Made by a program: the position numbers and the translations under genes. DNA of 62,000 bases from Neocallimastix lanati (nom. inval.) (taxonomy: Eukaryota > Neocallimastigomycota > Neocallimastigomycetes > Neocallimastigales > Neocallimastigaceae): assembly GCA_016946835.1 (NCBI GenBank), contig JACVTC010000121.1:30001-92000 (forward strand), read 5' to 3'. Below are positions 13,296 to 30,225 of the stretch, piece by piece. The first letter of the stretch is position 1. Each line of letters begins with the position of its first letter. Below the pieces are notes generated by a model. That model saw only the letters and a program-made list of their open reading frames with translations. It had not been told where the DNA came from and did not search any database.

Positions 13296-13706
13296 CTCTC
13301 TAATTATAAAATATACATTTTAGATTCAGTAATTGATTAATTATATATATATAATTTATTAAATATTATTATTATTATTTCCTATAATATTAATATTAAA
13401 TTTTATAAAAAACAAAAACGAAAAACATATATATAGTATTAATAATATTTATAGAAAAGGAAAAATATATTTATAATATATATATTATTAATTATTACTT
13501 TTCTATTAACAATATACATTATAATTTTTTTTTAAAAAAAAAATCACTATTTAAAAATAATAATATTTAATTTATTTTTTATTAGAATTACAGAATAATT
13601 TTTCTTTTTTCTTTTTTTTTTTCTAATTATTTTTTTTTCTAAATTTTTTTTTTTCTTAATTTAATATTTTCTTTTTTTTTTTTTTTTTTTTATTTTATAT
13701 TTAAAT

Positions 13707-13760
<54 letters not shown>

Positions 13761-14230
13761 AAATAAAATATTAATCAACAAAAATTTATATAATAAAAAA
13801 ATCGTTAATACTCAATTCCTATAAAAGATATTAATACTTCTTTATCATCATTTTATATGTATTAATATATGTTCTATTATTAAATTATTAAATAGAATTT
13901 AATAATTAATTAAAATTATTTAAAGCTTGAATAATATATTTAAGAATATTAAATAATAAATTGTTATTTTTATTTAATATTTGTTTATTTGTTATTATTA
14001 TATTTATATATTTAAAACAACATTATTGTAATATTATTATAATTTTCTTTCTTGATTGTTATATTTACAAATGATTTTTTTATATTTTTATTATTATATT
14101 TAAATGCTTATTAATCCTTTATTTTTACTTTTTTTTTAATAAAAAAAAATTATTACTTTTAATTCTCTTGCTTATTCAAGAGCATCTATTTAAATGATGA
14201 TGATTTATTATTGGTCATGAAATTATATAT
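12581..14230. other. A+T-rich intergenic DNA between convergent genes
   Basis: Gene-free spacer between the Asn-rich gene (+) and the 3' end of the quinolinate phosphoribosyltransferase gene (-). It holds paired T/A homopolymers at about 12920-12963, an (AAT)n microsatellite at about 13241-13294, and T-run/A-run tracts near 13670-13758. No coding signal. Confidence 0.7.
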
Positions 14231-15024
14231 TTAGTGCTTTGGTTGAATCTTTAAAGAGAAATCAATAATTGGAACACCATGTGATAGAGATCCAAGAGAG
14301 ATAACATCAACAGCTATTTATTTAAGTATAGATATTATGATTATTAAAATTATATAATATTAAAAAAAATTAATAATAATAATTATATTAATGAAAATTA
14401 ATTATTATTACATTAAATATTTAATATAACTTAATATAACTCAATTTATTTAAATATATAAAAAATATGTATTTTATTAATTTTATGTTATATATAACAT
14501 AAAATTAATAAAATAAAAAAACTTACAATCATCGAAGTAGTCAACAATGTTGTCTTCAGAAATACCACCACTAGCTTCAATTAAAACTGTACGGTTTGAG
14601 AACTTTTCTTTTAAACGTCTAGCAGTAGCTTTTAAATCATCAGGCTTGAAATTATCTAACATAACAATATCAGCACCTGCAGTAATAGCTTCTTCAGCTT
14701 CTTCTTCAGTACGACATTCTACTTCAACCTTAAGAGCGAAACCACCAACCTTCTTAGCTTGCTTTGTAGCAGCAGTAATTGAACCTTGACTCCAAATATG
14801 ATTATCTTTCAACATAATCATTGAGGAAAGATCAACACGGTGAGTGTCAACACCACCAACAAGCATACCATATTTTTCAACAAGACGGAAACCTTTATTT
14901 TTTTTTTTTATGATATGGTTTTTATTATTATTGTTATTAAATATTATAAATATAAATTTATAATAAAGTATTAGAAAAAAATAAAAATTTTATTAGTATT
15001 TTATTTTAAAATATATTTATCATT

Positions 15025-15060
<36 letters not shown>

Positions 15061-15600
15061 TAAAAATAAAAAATTTTAAAAGTTTCTTTAATTTAAAAGT
15101 ACCTGGAGTAGTCTTTCTTGTACCAGCGACAACACCCTGCCATTTGTGTTGTTCCTTTAAATTAGCAAGTTTAGTAGCTCTATTTTATTTTTTAATAATA
15201 TTATTTATTTAAAACGAATGTTTTAATATTTTATATATTTATTAATAAAAATTAAAATAAAAGAAAAAAATAATGTTAATAAATATCAAATGCTAAATTC
15301 TTATAATTTTATTTTATATCATTTATACAAAGCTTTCAAAAATATACCTAGTAGCAATACCACTACAACGAGAAATAGTATTTAAGGCAACTCTTTCACC
15401 AAGAAGTAAAGATCTGGCCTTACCGTATACACGTGCAACTTCGAAACGCTTCTTTTCAGTAGTAGCTGGGTCGAATTCTTCACCTTCTTTTAAAAGCCAT
15501 TCAACTCTACAACCACATTGGTTGAAAACTTCATTGAAGAATGGAACGCCGGCTAACTTACCCTTTATTTATTAATGATATTTAATATTATTAATATTAA

Positions 15601-15640
<40 letters not shown>

Positions 15641-16026
15641 GAGAATGCAATATAATTATATGATTGTATATATAAAAAAGTTTGTTAAAATTTTAAGATC
15701 TTTATAATAAATTAAATAAATTATTTTTTTTTTATTATACTTTATTTCAAGAAAATATTTTTATTGCTGAATACTTAATATATATATATAATTTTTTTTT
15801 TTTACTTTTTTTTTTAATTCATTTTTTGTAATTATTATTATATGATGGATGTTAAATTTTATTTTACCTTAGACTTTCCATATAAGACAGCAACTTCATC
15901 AGAATCACCAACGACATAACCTCCATAATCGAAAGATGGAGTATCTTCACGAATCCATTCAGTGATAGAAGTCTTCCAAGATGGTGGTAATAAGCATTCT
16001 AAGTTTCCAACGTTAGTAGTAGTCAT
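14231..16026 (-). CDS. Quinolinate phosphoribosyltransferase (nicotinate-nucleotide pyrophosphorylase, carboxylating)
   Basis: Converts quinolinate and PRPP to nicotinate mononucleotide, the entry step of de novo NAD synthesis (NadC/BNA6 family). Exons on the minus strand: 16026-15868, 15562-15348, 15179-15103, 14892-14527, 14313-14231, giving 299 residues, the normal family length. Family signatures are intact: RKTTPG at 146-151 spanning an intron, DTHR at 166-169, LKDNH at 178-182, [22 protein letters not shown], and the C-terminal [12 protein letters not shown]. The start is the only ATG with a full N-terminal domain and lies about 1.9 kb from the next feature upstream. Introns 1 and 3 use AAAG acceptors; the uninterrupted [14 protein letters not shown] motif proves the third. 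Anaerobic gut fungi are thought to make quinolinate by an oxygen-independent aspartate route, in which this enzyme would act last. Coding sequence is far less A+T-rich than its introns. Confidence 0.95.
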
Positions 16027-17249
16027 TTTTGAATTAATTTTATTATTATTAATATAAATATTAATATTAATTATTATTATAATTATTATTTTATATATAT
16101 AATAATATATAAATTTTTTATTTTAATATGAATGAATTTTTTTACTGAATAAATATGAAAACTTTACTTTTACAATTATATGTATCATGATTGGCTGATA
16201 ATGATTTAAAGTTTGTATTTCCATACAATAAATATTAATAGAGATTATTCAATATAATTGATTAAAAGATAATCTGAATAATATTTAAAGCTATTATTTA
16301 TAATCAATATGTTTATTATTAAATAATTAAATATACATAATAAATAAATTGAATTTTAATACATTATAGTATATGCAAAGAATTATATAATATTTAAATG
16401 GCTTTTTTACATATAAGTATATTCTAAATAAAAACCGAATTTCTATATAATTGATGAAAATGTGACATTTGATATAATAAAAGAATATGGAATAAATAAA
16501 TTATATCTTTTTTAATGATTAATTTATAAATATAATATTAAAAAATTTCATATAATTATTAGATTTTTTTTTTTTTATTATTATTAATTTTTTTCAAACA
16601 GACTATTTTAGACCAAATAAATTAGTATTGTATTGATTTTAGAATAATCTTTTTCTGTAAGATTAAAAATAGTAATATTTGGATAAAATACATGTGTTAA
16701 ATTTAATTACAATATAAAAATATGCATATTAGCCATAATTTTACCATTTAAATCATTTTCATAAATAAACATTTTTAAACTTTAATTATTATTTAATTGT
16801 TTATATAAATTTTTTTTTATATAAATGCATATTTTATTATTTATAATTTTAATCACAATTGTTTTATTTATAAAATTTCCTATAAAATAAATTTGCAATT
16901 ATGAAAAGAATAAAATTTTTATAAAACATTTGTATTTCATATTATTCATATTATCATTATTTTAGAATTTATTAATAAATTATATCAAAAAAAAATTTTT
17001 TTTTTTTAAATCAAGAGCAAATTCATGATGTTTCACGTTCAATTAAAAATTTATGATCTCTATTATCTATAATTAAAATGGAATGTGCAACATTTTGAAT
17101 TAAATTGAATAAAAGGTATATATAGAATTTTATTTAATAATAAAACTCAAAATATTATATATATTTTTTTATTTACATGAATTATAAAGTTAAATAGTAT
17201 ACTATTGAACTACTAAGAAAAATTCAGTGATAAAAATATTTATCAATTT
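16027..17249. other. A+T-rich intergenic and promoter DNA
   Basis: Region upstream of the minus-strand quinolinate phosphoribosyltransferase gene. A/T-rich throughout, with no open frame and no recognisable regulatory motif. A slightly more mixed stretch near 17020-17110 may be older coding debris. Confidence 0.6.
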
Positions 17250-17522
17250 AATAATAATAGCAATAAAAGAGAATTTTCACTTTCTTTATCATTATCTAGT
17301 TCTTTAAATAATAAAAACAAACAAACAAACAAAAAATAATAATTAAAAACTAAAGATAAAATATCAATTCAAAAAGAAAATCTTAATGATTTAAGAATAA
17401 GGCAAAGTAATACCAATGATTAAGATGTAAAAAATTATAATTTTGATTATACTAATTTTAAAATAATAAATATACATAGAGAGAGAGAAGTTATGAAAAA
17501 ATATATTAAGTTTAAAATTTAA
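17250..17522 (+). pseudogene. Decayed Ser/Lys/Asn-rich coding fragment
   Basis: A 91-codon plus-strand frame reads like a low-complexity gene exon (FSLSLSLSSSLNNKNKQTNKK, then KISIQKENLNDLRIRQ and MKKYIKF). It contains three in-frame TAA codons before its final TAA. No start, partner exons or family were recognised. It could be a dead gene or an exon of a gene whose introns I cannot place. Confidence 0.35.
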
Positions 17523-17957
17523 AAAAAAAAAAAAGATTAAAATAATAATTCATTTAATTAAAATTGAAAATTTATTTTCTAATTTTTTTTTTTTTTTTTT
17601 TGATTGTTTTTAAAAAAAAAATTATAAAAAAAGTTTAAGATTTTTAATATGAAAAGAATATAATTAATATGAATATATTTAATATTAATTCTATATAAAA
17701 TTATAAATATATTATTAATATTTGTATAAGATTAATGTAATAGTATAGCATATAATATGGTGTATGATAATAATGTAATGCGTTCATTTAAGCTAATTTC
17801 TATATTGCTCATTTCTGTTATTTATTAAAATATATATATATATATATAAATCATAAATATTAGTTGATTTTTAGTAAATGAAAAACATCAACATAAAAAA
17901 AAAATAAAAAAAAAAAAATGGTAAAACTTTATTAAAATAATAAAATTTTATTGTTAT

Positions 17958-18470
17958 CATTTTAAATTGTTAAGGCTCCTGGTTCGACCCCGCTCTATGA
18001 CCTTTTCAGTTTTCCCTACGGGTTTTATGATAATGCCTTGATAGAACAATGACAGGTAAGTATATTGGATTAAGTATGATGGATTTGTGGGTGATTTGGA
18101 CTCTGGTCAAAACTAAGGTGTTTTGGGCATATATTAGGAAAAACGGCACAAACCTGTCGAGATACTTAAATTATATCCAAATTGTAAATAATATGGTCAA
18201 TTTCTTTAATTATACTATCTCCAAAACTAATTAAGATTTCTGCTATTCCCGATGATAGAGGGGTGGGTGGTATGACGTTCAGTCCGGATTTTCGTAATCT
18301 GTTGGGGACCATGCCTAGTACTTTAAATCCCTCTTAGAGGTAGTAGAGCGTCGACGTTAAAATGATAAGGCATGTAAGATTCGGTTCCTTAATACACTCA
18401 TGTAACCTACCAATGATGTAGAAATCATGTGAGAAAGTCTAAAAAAAAAAAAAAAAACATTTTAAATTGT
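17958..18470 (+). mobile_element. Retroposon (SINE-like or truncated LINE) with 13-bp target duplication and poly(A) tail
   Basis: A 487-base insert (17971-18457), distinctly richer in G and C than its surroundings, ends in a run of 17 A. It is flanked by an exact 13-base direct repeat (CATTTTAAATTGT at 17958-17970 and 18458-18470). This is the signature of target-primed reverse transcription by LINE machinery. Near its 5' end, 17981-17991 (GGTTCGACCCC) matches the RNA polymerase III B-box, but no A-box fits in the 10 bases before it, so the insert may be 5'-truncated. A 61-codon open frame at 18049-18234 lacks family features. It could be a SINE, a LINE 3' end, or a processed non-coding RNA copy. 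Confidence 0.8.
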
Positions 18471-23093
<4,623 letters not shown>

Positions 23094-23783
23094 TTTGATA
23101 TATTCGTTCTTTTATACTAAATATTATTAATAGTAAAGTTTTATTTTTTCTTTTTTTGCTTTTTTTTTTAGTTTTAGTTTTATTATTTAATATTTTGTAT
23201 ATATATATATTTAAGAAAACAAAACAAAACAAAACAAAAAAAAACAAAAAAAAAAAACTATATTACTAACTCCAAAAAAATAAAATTATTTAAAAATCTT
23301 AAAGTATTGTTATTTCTATATTTTTATTATTCCCCTTGTTATTGTTATATATATACGATAAAATTCATTCAATTTTTTATATCAATTAGTTCACTTGTTC
23401 TTCGTATATGGAAATAAAAAATACAATAATAAATTATATGCAATTTCTATGATTGCTATGTAAATTTAAATAAAAGAATAAAATTAAGCAAAAATTAAAT
23501 TTTTTTATTTAAACATATCTATATATATGTATATATATATATATATAAATTATAATTTATAACAATAATGTAAATTGATAAAAAAAAATAATGATTCAAC
23601 AGGATTTATATATATATATTTATTCGAAAAAAAAAAAAAAAATGAAAACATAAAAATATTCAATAATGTTTGTATTTTAGTTATTTTAGTTATTTTATAA
23701 TAAGAAATTTCTTCTTAATAATATAAATATATATTTTGTTCAATTTTTATTTTATAATCCTTTTTACTAAAAATTATTTTTGT

Positions 23784-23819
<36 letters not shown>

Positions 23820-23960
23820 TATATATTTTATATTTTATTTTTTTTTTTTTATTTTAAATTTTTCTTTTTATTTCTTTTTTTATTTTTCAATAAAAAAAGA
23901 TAAAAAGAAAAATTTTCAAAGTAATTTTAAAATTACTAATTTTATTTTTTCTAAATCTTT

Positions 23961-24004
<44 letters not shown>

Positions 24005-24838
24005 ATATTTTATTTAATAAAAATTATTCCTAAATTTTCTTAATTTTGTTTTTTTGTTTTTTTTTTTTTTATTCCCTTTTTTATTTATTTATTTTTTTTT
24101 TTTTAGTTTTAATTTATGCTTTCTTCAAAATGTTGATAATATAAATTAAATTTTAAATAATTTTTTATCATTTTACATTTTATTAAAATAAATTCTTCTA
24201 AAATGATAAATGATAAGAATGTTAATTTCATTAATTTTAATAATTAAAAAAATAAAAATAAAAAATAAAATAAAATACTAATAATTAAAATTTAAGAAAA
24301 CAAAGTAAATAAATATATAATAATATTTTATTAAAATTGATAGTTTATCCACTTCCATATCTTTTTTTTTTATTAATTTTTTTTAACATATATTATAATT
24401 ATAGTGCTTTTAATTTAATTTATATATATATATTTGAATATATTAATCATAAATTAATATTTAAATATTATTATCTAATCTTTTTGTTATCTAACTGAAA
24501 AAAAAAAAAAAAATAATTTAATTATAATTTATTAAATTATTAATTATTCATTCATTAAATATAAATTTATATATAATAATTATATATGTTCATTGACTAA
24601 TTAATCATTACTTTTAACATGATAAAAGAGCAAATTGTAACTGATAATTGATAAAAATAAAAAATAAAAAAAAAAAAAAAAGACAAAAAATACTAAAATA
24701 TAAAAAGATAAAAAGTGACATGACAATTAGTAAAAACAATAAAAATTATAAATAAATATATAAAAAAGTAATTTTTTATTAATAATAGAAATAAAAACGA
24801 ATAATCGAATTAACAACAAAAATAATAATAATAATAAT

Positions 24839-24905
<67 letters not shown>

Positions 24906-26440
24906 TCAAAAAAGACAAATAAAAATAAAATAAATAAATTGTAACATTTTTTGTTTATTTATTAAAAAAAATCATTTGAAAATATATTATAAGGTGATTA
25001 TATACATATTTTATAATATTATATTTATAAATTATATAAAATATATATATATATATAGATTTATTATTAATTGAGAAGCGATAGTTTTACTTTAATTAAA
25101 ACAAAGTTCACTTTATATAATTAAAAAAAAATATTATATAAATAGTATTTATGATAATTTAAAAATTATATCGTTTATTTATTATTGAATTAATATTAAA
25201 AAAATAAAAATTACAAAAAAAAAAAAAAAACATATATATAATAAAAATAATAATAATTAAAAAAAATAAAAAATAATAATAAGAAATATTTATAAATATT
25301 TTAAGTTATTTAATTTTCTATTATAATTATTTAAAAAAAAAAAAAAAATAGTACTACAATTATATAGATATATATATAAAAACATAATAATGAATAATAA
25401 TATAATTATTAATTTATTTCTTTATTTCTCTATTTTTAATCATATTGACAACTTTTTTTTAATATATTTAGAAAAAAAAAAATAATAAAAAAAAAAAAGT
25501 ATCATGATGATTTATATATAGAATATACATCACGTGATTATATTGGTTACATATATATACATATATGTGAGTTACACGAAATATTTAAAGGAATAATTTT
25601 TTAACATAAATATTATTACATTTCTAATACATAATAAATATATAAAATAATATGAATAATTAAATAGTATAATTAATAAAGTTTTTATCACATATATTTT
25701 TAAAATCCAAGATTAAATACCAAGATTACTTATTATTTGGGAATTATTTTATAATCTCAAAGCATATATTTTTTAATTAATTTAGGAAAAATACTATTAT
25801 AAAAATTATAAAAAATTGTTATTATTATTATTGTTACTATTTAGCTTTCTTAATGTTAAACTTTATTTCTATAATAATAATATTCAAATACTAATGTAAT
25901 ATATGTATTTATTGAGTATATTAATTATGAGTTGTTATAATTATTGATAACTACTATTTCCTTTTTCTGTAAATAATACTGTTAGCATTTAATGAATATT
26001 AAATATTAATAAAAATATTAAACTTTAAAAATGTTAATAATATGTACATACTAACTATATATACATTTATAAAATAATAATTTATTTAATTATATATTTA
26101 ATTATATTTATTCATTTAAATTTTATTAATAATTTATTTATTTTAATTTTTTATAAACTTAGAAAAGTGTACTTTTTTTATATATTTTTGGATTATTTAG
26201 TAATTACATTACAATATATTAATTTATATATTAAATAAAATGGAATAATATAAACTATTAATATAAATGTAATATAGTAATTAATTAAGTAATTAATTAA
26301 TAATATTCAAGAACTAGCCACATTTTAATCTAAATACATATAATTTTTTTATGTTAAACCTTTGTAATTACTTTTTTATATTTTATATAAATAAATATAT
26401 TAATAAAAAATATTAAATATAATCTTAGATTAAGAGTCTC
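23094..26440. other. Gene-free A+T-rich DNA upstream of the transporter
   Basis: Contains homopolymers (T run near 23784-23817, A run near 23967-24001), an (AAT)n tract at 24820-24904 and AT runs. A phenylalanine/lysine-only open frame across the T and A runs is compositional. Nothing else seen. Confidence 0.7.
24820..24904. repeat. (AAT)n microsatellite
   Basis: About 28 AAT triplets with one interruption, in non-coding DNA. Confidence 0.85.
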
Positions 26441-26449
26441 ATTAACAAA

Positions 26450-28140
26450 AATTTACAAGAATCTCTTCAAATTTTTCTGTTGGCAAACTCACTAGATGTG
26501 ACACAACCTTCCAATTTAGTATGCAGCTATCTATGATCACTTAAAGCTTAACAAGTATATTAGAACAATCTTTCTAATATAAAAAAAAATTATGGACAAA
26601 ACAATTGTCAAAAACAGTGCTACTGAAGATACTCAGGCCATTTCTGATATTATCTCCAATGTAGTAGATAAAATAAAAATTTATTTAAAAAATTCACCAA
26701 TGGTGTATGTTAAAATGACAAGATTAAAGGTTCTTTATCAAGTTGAAAATTCTGTATTTTGTGGTATATGGGCAAGACAGCTTTACTCAATCAACGCAAA
26801 AATCATTCATGGATACAATAGAAGTTATGAACTAAATATGCGAACTCTTTAGATTACTTAAAACCACCTCCATGGACCTTCCTAATACGAAAAATTAACA
26901 ATTATGTATGAAGTGTTACCAAAAAGAATTACAAGACAAAGTATCGATTAGTTCGACAATAGAACCTTCCAAATTTTATACCGAAGTCATCTATAAATTT
27001 TATTTTGATTTCTTATACACATAAAAATAAAAAATCCCCGTTATTCTCGAGTAAATATGCCCAAGCCAATTAATAACAATGAATGAAGCTATGAATCTAA
27101 TGACCGAATAGACATAGGTAATATTGAATGCCACAACATTAATAATGAATCTATACAAAATTTTGAAACAATCAATCAAGCTCGTCTTGCTAAAGGTTGT
27201 TATTTTTATTCACGTGGAACAAATGGAAACAACCCAAGAGAGGATCAAAAAATATTAATAAAAAAAAAAAAAAAAAACTACAATAAAGGTAGCAAAAATA
27301 ATAACAACAAAAGGAGATACAATTGTGAAAAAAGAGATAATAATAATACTATTAATAACATTGAATGTTTAGAAGATAAGGAATTTACTTGACTTGACAT
27401 ATCATTTTCCAACAATTTCTAACTAGAGGAAAGTATTAAACATTTTTAAATATTTAAATAATACTAAAAATATTTTAAACTTTTATATAATGGACAAGGG
27501 AAAACATGATTATACAGCTGATGATTTTGCTGGAAATAAAGAAGACAGAAAATCTATATCTGACCATATTATTCTAATGGGAAATTCTCATTTTGTCAAT
27601 ATTCTAAGAAGCAAAATACAATTGCTATCTCTACTACTGAAGTTCAATATACAAGCACATCTGAACGCTCAAAGAAAATATTGTGGATTAAAGATATACT
27701 AATTGAATTGTTCAATAATAAACCTCCAATAACAATATATACAGATTATATGACATCCAAAATTTGTATTGAAAATAGTGAAATTAATTCAAAAACATAA
27801 ACAAATATCAATAAAGTATTAATTCAATAAATATAATAATATAAATAATCGAATAAAAAAACTAATGAAATGCTTTCTGAAATTTTAACCAAGAATATAA
27901 ACGAAACTAATTCCTATATTATTATTCAAAGGAAAGTTAGGTGCTGGAGAAGCATTCTGAGAAAAAATACTAGAAAAATTCTCAGCATAATATGCATATC
28001 AGAGAGAATCAATGCTGAACACTCAGCAAGGCTTACTAAAAGTGATAATATCTGTCGATATGGAAGTGTGTGACTACTTCAATATTCATATTGCTCATGA
28101 GAGGGGCTGAAACTAATGGTGGTACACCTCGGAAAAAAAA
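26450..28140 (+). mobile_element. Decayed Ty1/copia retrotransposon
   Basis: A less A+T-rich block contains copia-type fragments in several plus-strand frames. Gag-like sequence lies near 26453-26860 (LLANSLD and the frame starting at 26592). A lysine/asparagine-rich region with a degenerate zinc-knuckle-like CYFYSRG lies at about 27195. RT-end and RNase H sequence at about 27440-27830 includes DYTADDFAGNKEDRKSISDH, ILMGNS, and, after a frame change, TTEVQYTSTSERSKKILW and ILIELFNNKPPITIYTD. The C-terminal EILTKN at about 27876 is typical of copia RNase H. Protease, integrase and most of RT are missing. Multiple stops and frameshifts make it inactive. The 28.0-28.13 kb tail, including GAGAGGGGCTG, may be a polypurine tract and the start of an LTR. 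Confidence 0.8.
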
Positions 28141-28629
28141 TTAATTATATAAAATAAAAACACTCTAATTTCCTCTGTTAAGATGTATTTCACTAATTTA
28201 TTTAAAAATAATTTTTTTGCATAAATTTTAAAATTATTTTGTCACTATTTTTATTTATTATTGATTTTTATTGAATTTACATAAATAAAATAATCTAAAA
28301 ATAAAATAAAATAAGACGACATAAATAATAATGATAATTATACTAAAAAAAGAAAATTTTATTTCAAGAATTATATCTAAAAAAGTTAATGAATCAAATT
28401 ATTTTATTTATTGAGTTTTGTTTTATTTATAAAGTATTTTGTACTTTATAATTTAACATGTTAATAATACTAGTTAAGTATTTAAAATTATTATTAGAAT
28501 TTAAAATAATTATTTTTTTTTATTTATAAATATACTAAATTGAATATATTAAAATTTAATAATTTAAAAATAAAAACAAAAAAAAAAAAAAAAGAGAAAC
28601 AAAAACAGACAAAAACTTTGCAATATAGT

Positions 28630-28930
28630 TTTTTTTTTTTTTAATTATTTTTTTGAAATAATCATTTTATTAAATTTTTTTTTTTTTTTATTTTATTTTT
28701 TATTTTATTTTTTATTTTATTTTAAAATGAATTATTTTATTTTAAAACTTTTATATGAATTTTTTAATAATTTAATTATAAATATATTTTTTTTTTTTTT
28801 AATTATTTTTTTGAAATAATTATTTTATTAAATTTTTTTTTTTATTTTATTTTTTATTTTATTTTAAAATGAATTATTTTATTTTAAAACTTTTATATGA
28901 ATTTTTTAATAATTTAATTATAAATATAAT
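28630..28930. repeat. Tandem duplication of a roughly 140-157-bp block
   Basis: Copy 1 (about 28630-28786) and copy 2 (about 28789-28930) share the order T-run, AATTATTTTTTTGAAATAAT, TTTTATTTTA tracts, AAAATGAATTATTTTATTTT, and the ending ATATGAATTTTTTAATAATT. They differ mainly in homopolymer length. Confidence 0.75.
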
Positions 28931-28976
28931 TTTATTAAGATTTTTTATATTGATATATCATTTATACAAAAACTTT

Positions 28977-29085
28977 ATTCATTATAGTTAATGATATATG
29001 AAATATTTAATAAAATTTTGAATTTATTTATTCATTATAGTTTATGATATATAAAGTATTTAATAAAATTTTGAATTTATATTAA
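28977..29085. repeat. 53-bp tandem duplication
   Basis: Two adjacent units start with ATTCATTATAGTT and end with ATAAAATTTTGAATTTAT, with a few substitutions between them; period 53 bases. Confidence 0.7.
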
Positions 29086-29087
29086 AA

Positions 29088-29126
<39 letters not shown>

Positions 29127-29457
29127 AAAATAATAGAATCATAAAATAAATATTTTCCATTTTGATTATTTCATATAATAAAAATGATATAAATAAATTA
29201 AATCTTGCATTTAATTTTTTTTTTTTTAATTATTTATTTATTAAATATGAATTATTTTTTTATAAATATATAAAAATATTATATATTAATATTTTTTAAT
29301 AATAATAATGATAAAATACTTCGTAGATTTTTTTTTATAGTAAACTATTATTTTTTTTATTGTATACAATTGATAAAAATAAGAAAGTTTCAAAAATCAA
29401 AAAAAAAAAAAAAAAAAAAAAATAAATTCAGGTATAAGAAGTATATATTAAACTATA

Positions 29458-30225
29458 ATGAATTTGAGTTTATTGAAATTATTAGGTCTCTATACTATTA
29501 ATTTTTTAATAGTTAAAGCTAATTCAAATGCAGATGATGACAAAAATATAGTAACTTTAGAAACATATTTTAATGGTGAATTATATCCATATACATGTAG
29601 TCAAGGATGTAAAAAAGATTATGAAAGATATCAAGCTTGTTTTAATGCACTAGATAATGAATTCATAAATACTGATTTTTCCGAATTATGTGATAAATAT
29701 AAATTTGATTCTTGTAAAAATTTTATTGAAGATTTATTTAAAAAAGAAACATATTGTACAACAGGACCCGGACCAGAGGATTTTAATGTTCATGATGAAA
29801 TTACAATGAATAAAATATTTTATATTGCGACTTGTGCTACTGACGGCCAAGGAAATTATTGTGACTTCTCTCAGCATATTCAAAATAAAGATTATGCTCC
29901 TGTAAATTTGTATCATATGAAAGATGATGTAAATGGAACACTTTCAATTTCATGTAATAGTAGTATATGTAGAGAAAGTTTAGTAAAAATGTTGGAATAC
30001 TTAATACCATTATATAAATATGATGTCAGCGTAGACATTGAATTAAGCTATGAAAAAGAATATATTGAGAATGACGAAAGATCTTTAGCTATTTTGAATA
30101 ATGAAACATGTGTTTCACAAGATCCTATAACTCAAGAACAAAATCTAAATGGTGTTAATACTTTAAATATTATTTCAATTGTAAATATAATATTTATATC
30201 AATAATTTCATTATTATTATTTTAA
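29458..30225 (+). CDS. Cysteine-rich secreted protein, probably GPI-anchored; function unknown
   Basis: A single-exon gene of 255 residues with no recognised family. Residues 1-21 form a signal peptide (MNLSLLKLLGLYTINFLIVKA). The body has 11 cysteines in irregular spacing (for example TCSQGC, and SCNSSIC near 175), several acidic stretches and N-glycosylation sequons such as NGT, NSS and NET. The final 20 residues (IISIVNIIFISIISLLLF) are hydrophobic and end the protein with no cytosolic tail, as in GPI-attachment signals; Asn/Gly residues just upstream could be the omega site. The protein probably sits on the cell surface or wall with disulphide-stabilised folds. A type I membrane protein without a tail is the alternative. 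The ATG chosen is the only one giving a signal peptide. Flanking DNA is non-coding on both sides. Confidence 0.8.
   Translation: MNLSLLKLLGLYTINFLIVKANSNADDDKNIVTLETYFNGELYPYTCSQGCKKDYERYQACFNALDNEFINTDFSELCDKYKFDSCKNFIEDLFKKETYCTTGPGPEDFNVHDEITMNKIFYIATCATDGQGNYCDFSQHIQNKDYAPVNLYHMKDDVNGTLSISCNSSICRESLVKMLEYLIPLYKYDVSVDIELSYEKEYIENDERSLAILNNETCVSQDPITQEQNLNGVNTLNIISIVNIIFISIISLLLF

Larger units (their letters stand above)
28141..29457. other. A+T-rich spacer with two segmental tandem duplications
   Basis: Promoter-side region of the secreted-protein gene. It contains a duplicated block of roughly 140-157 bases and a duplicated 53-base block (separate entries), then an AT run near 29090-29121 and a poly(A) just before the gene. 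No coding signal. Confidence 0.65.

Noticed and set aside
23782-24033. Phe/Lys-only open frame
   Set aside because: Produced by adjacent T-runs and A-runs; no coding composition.
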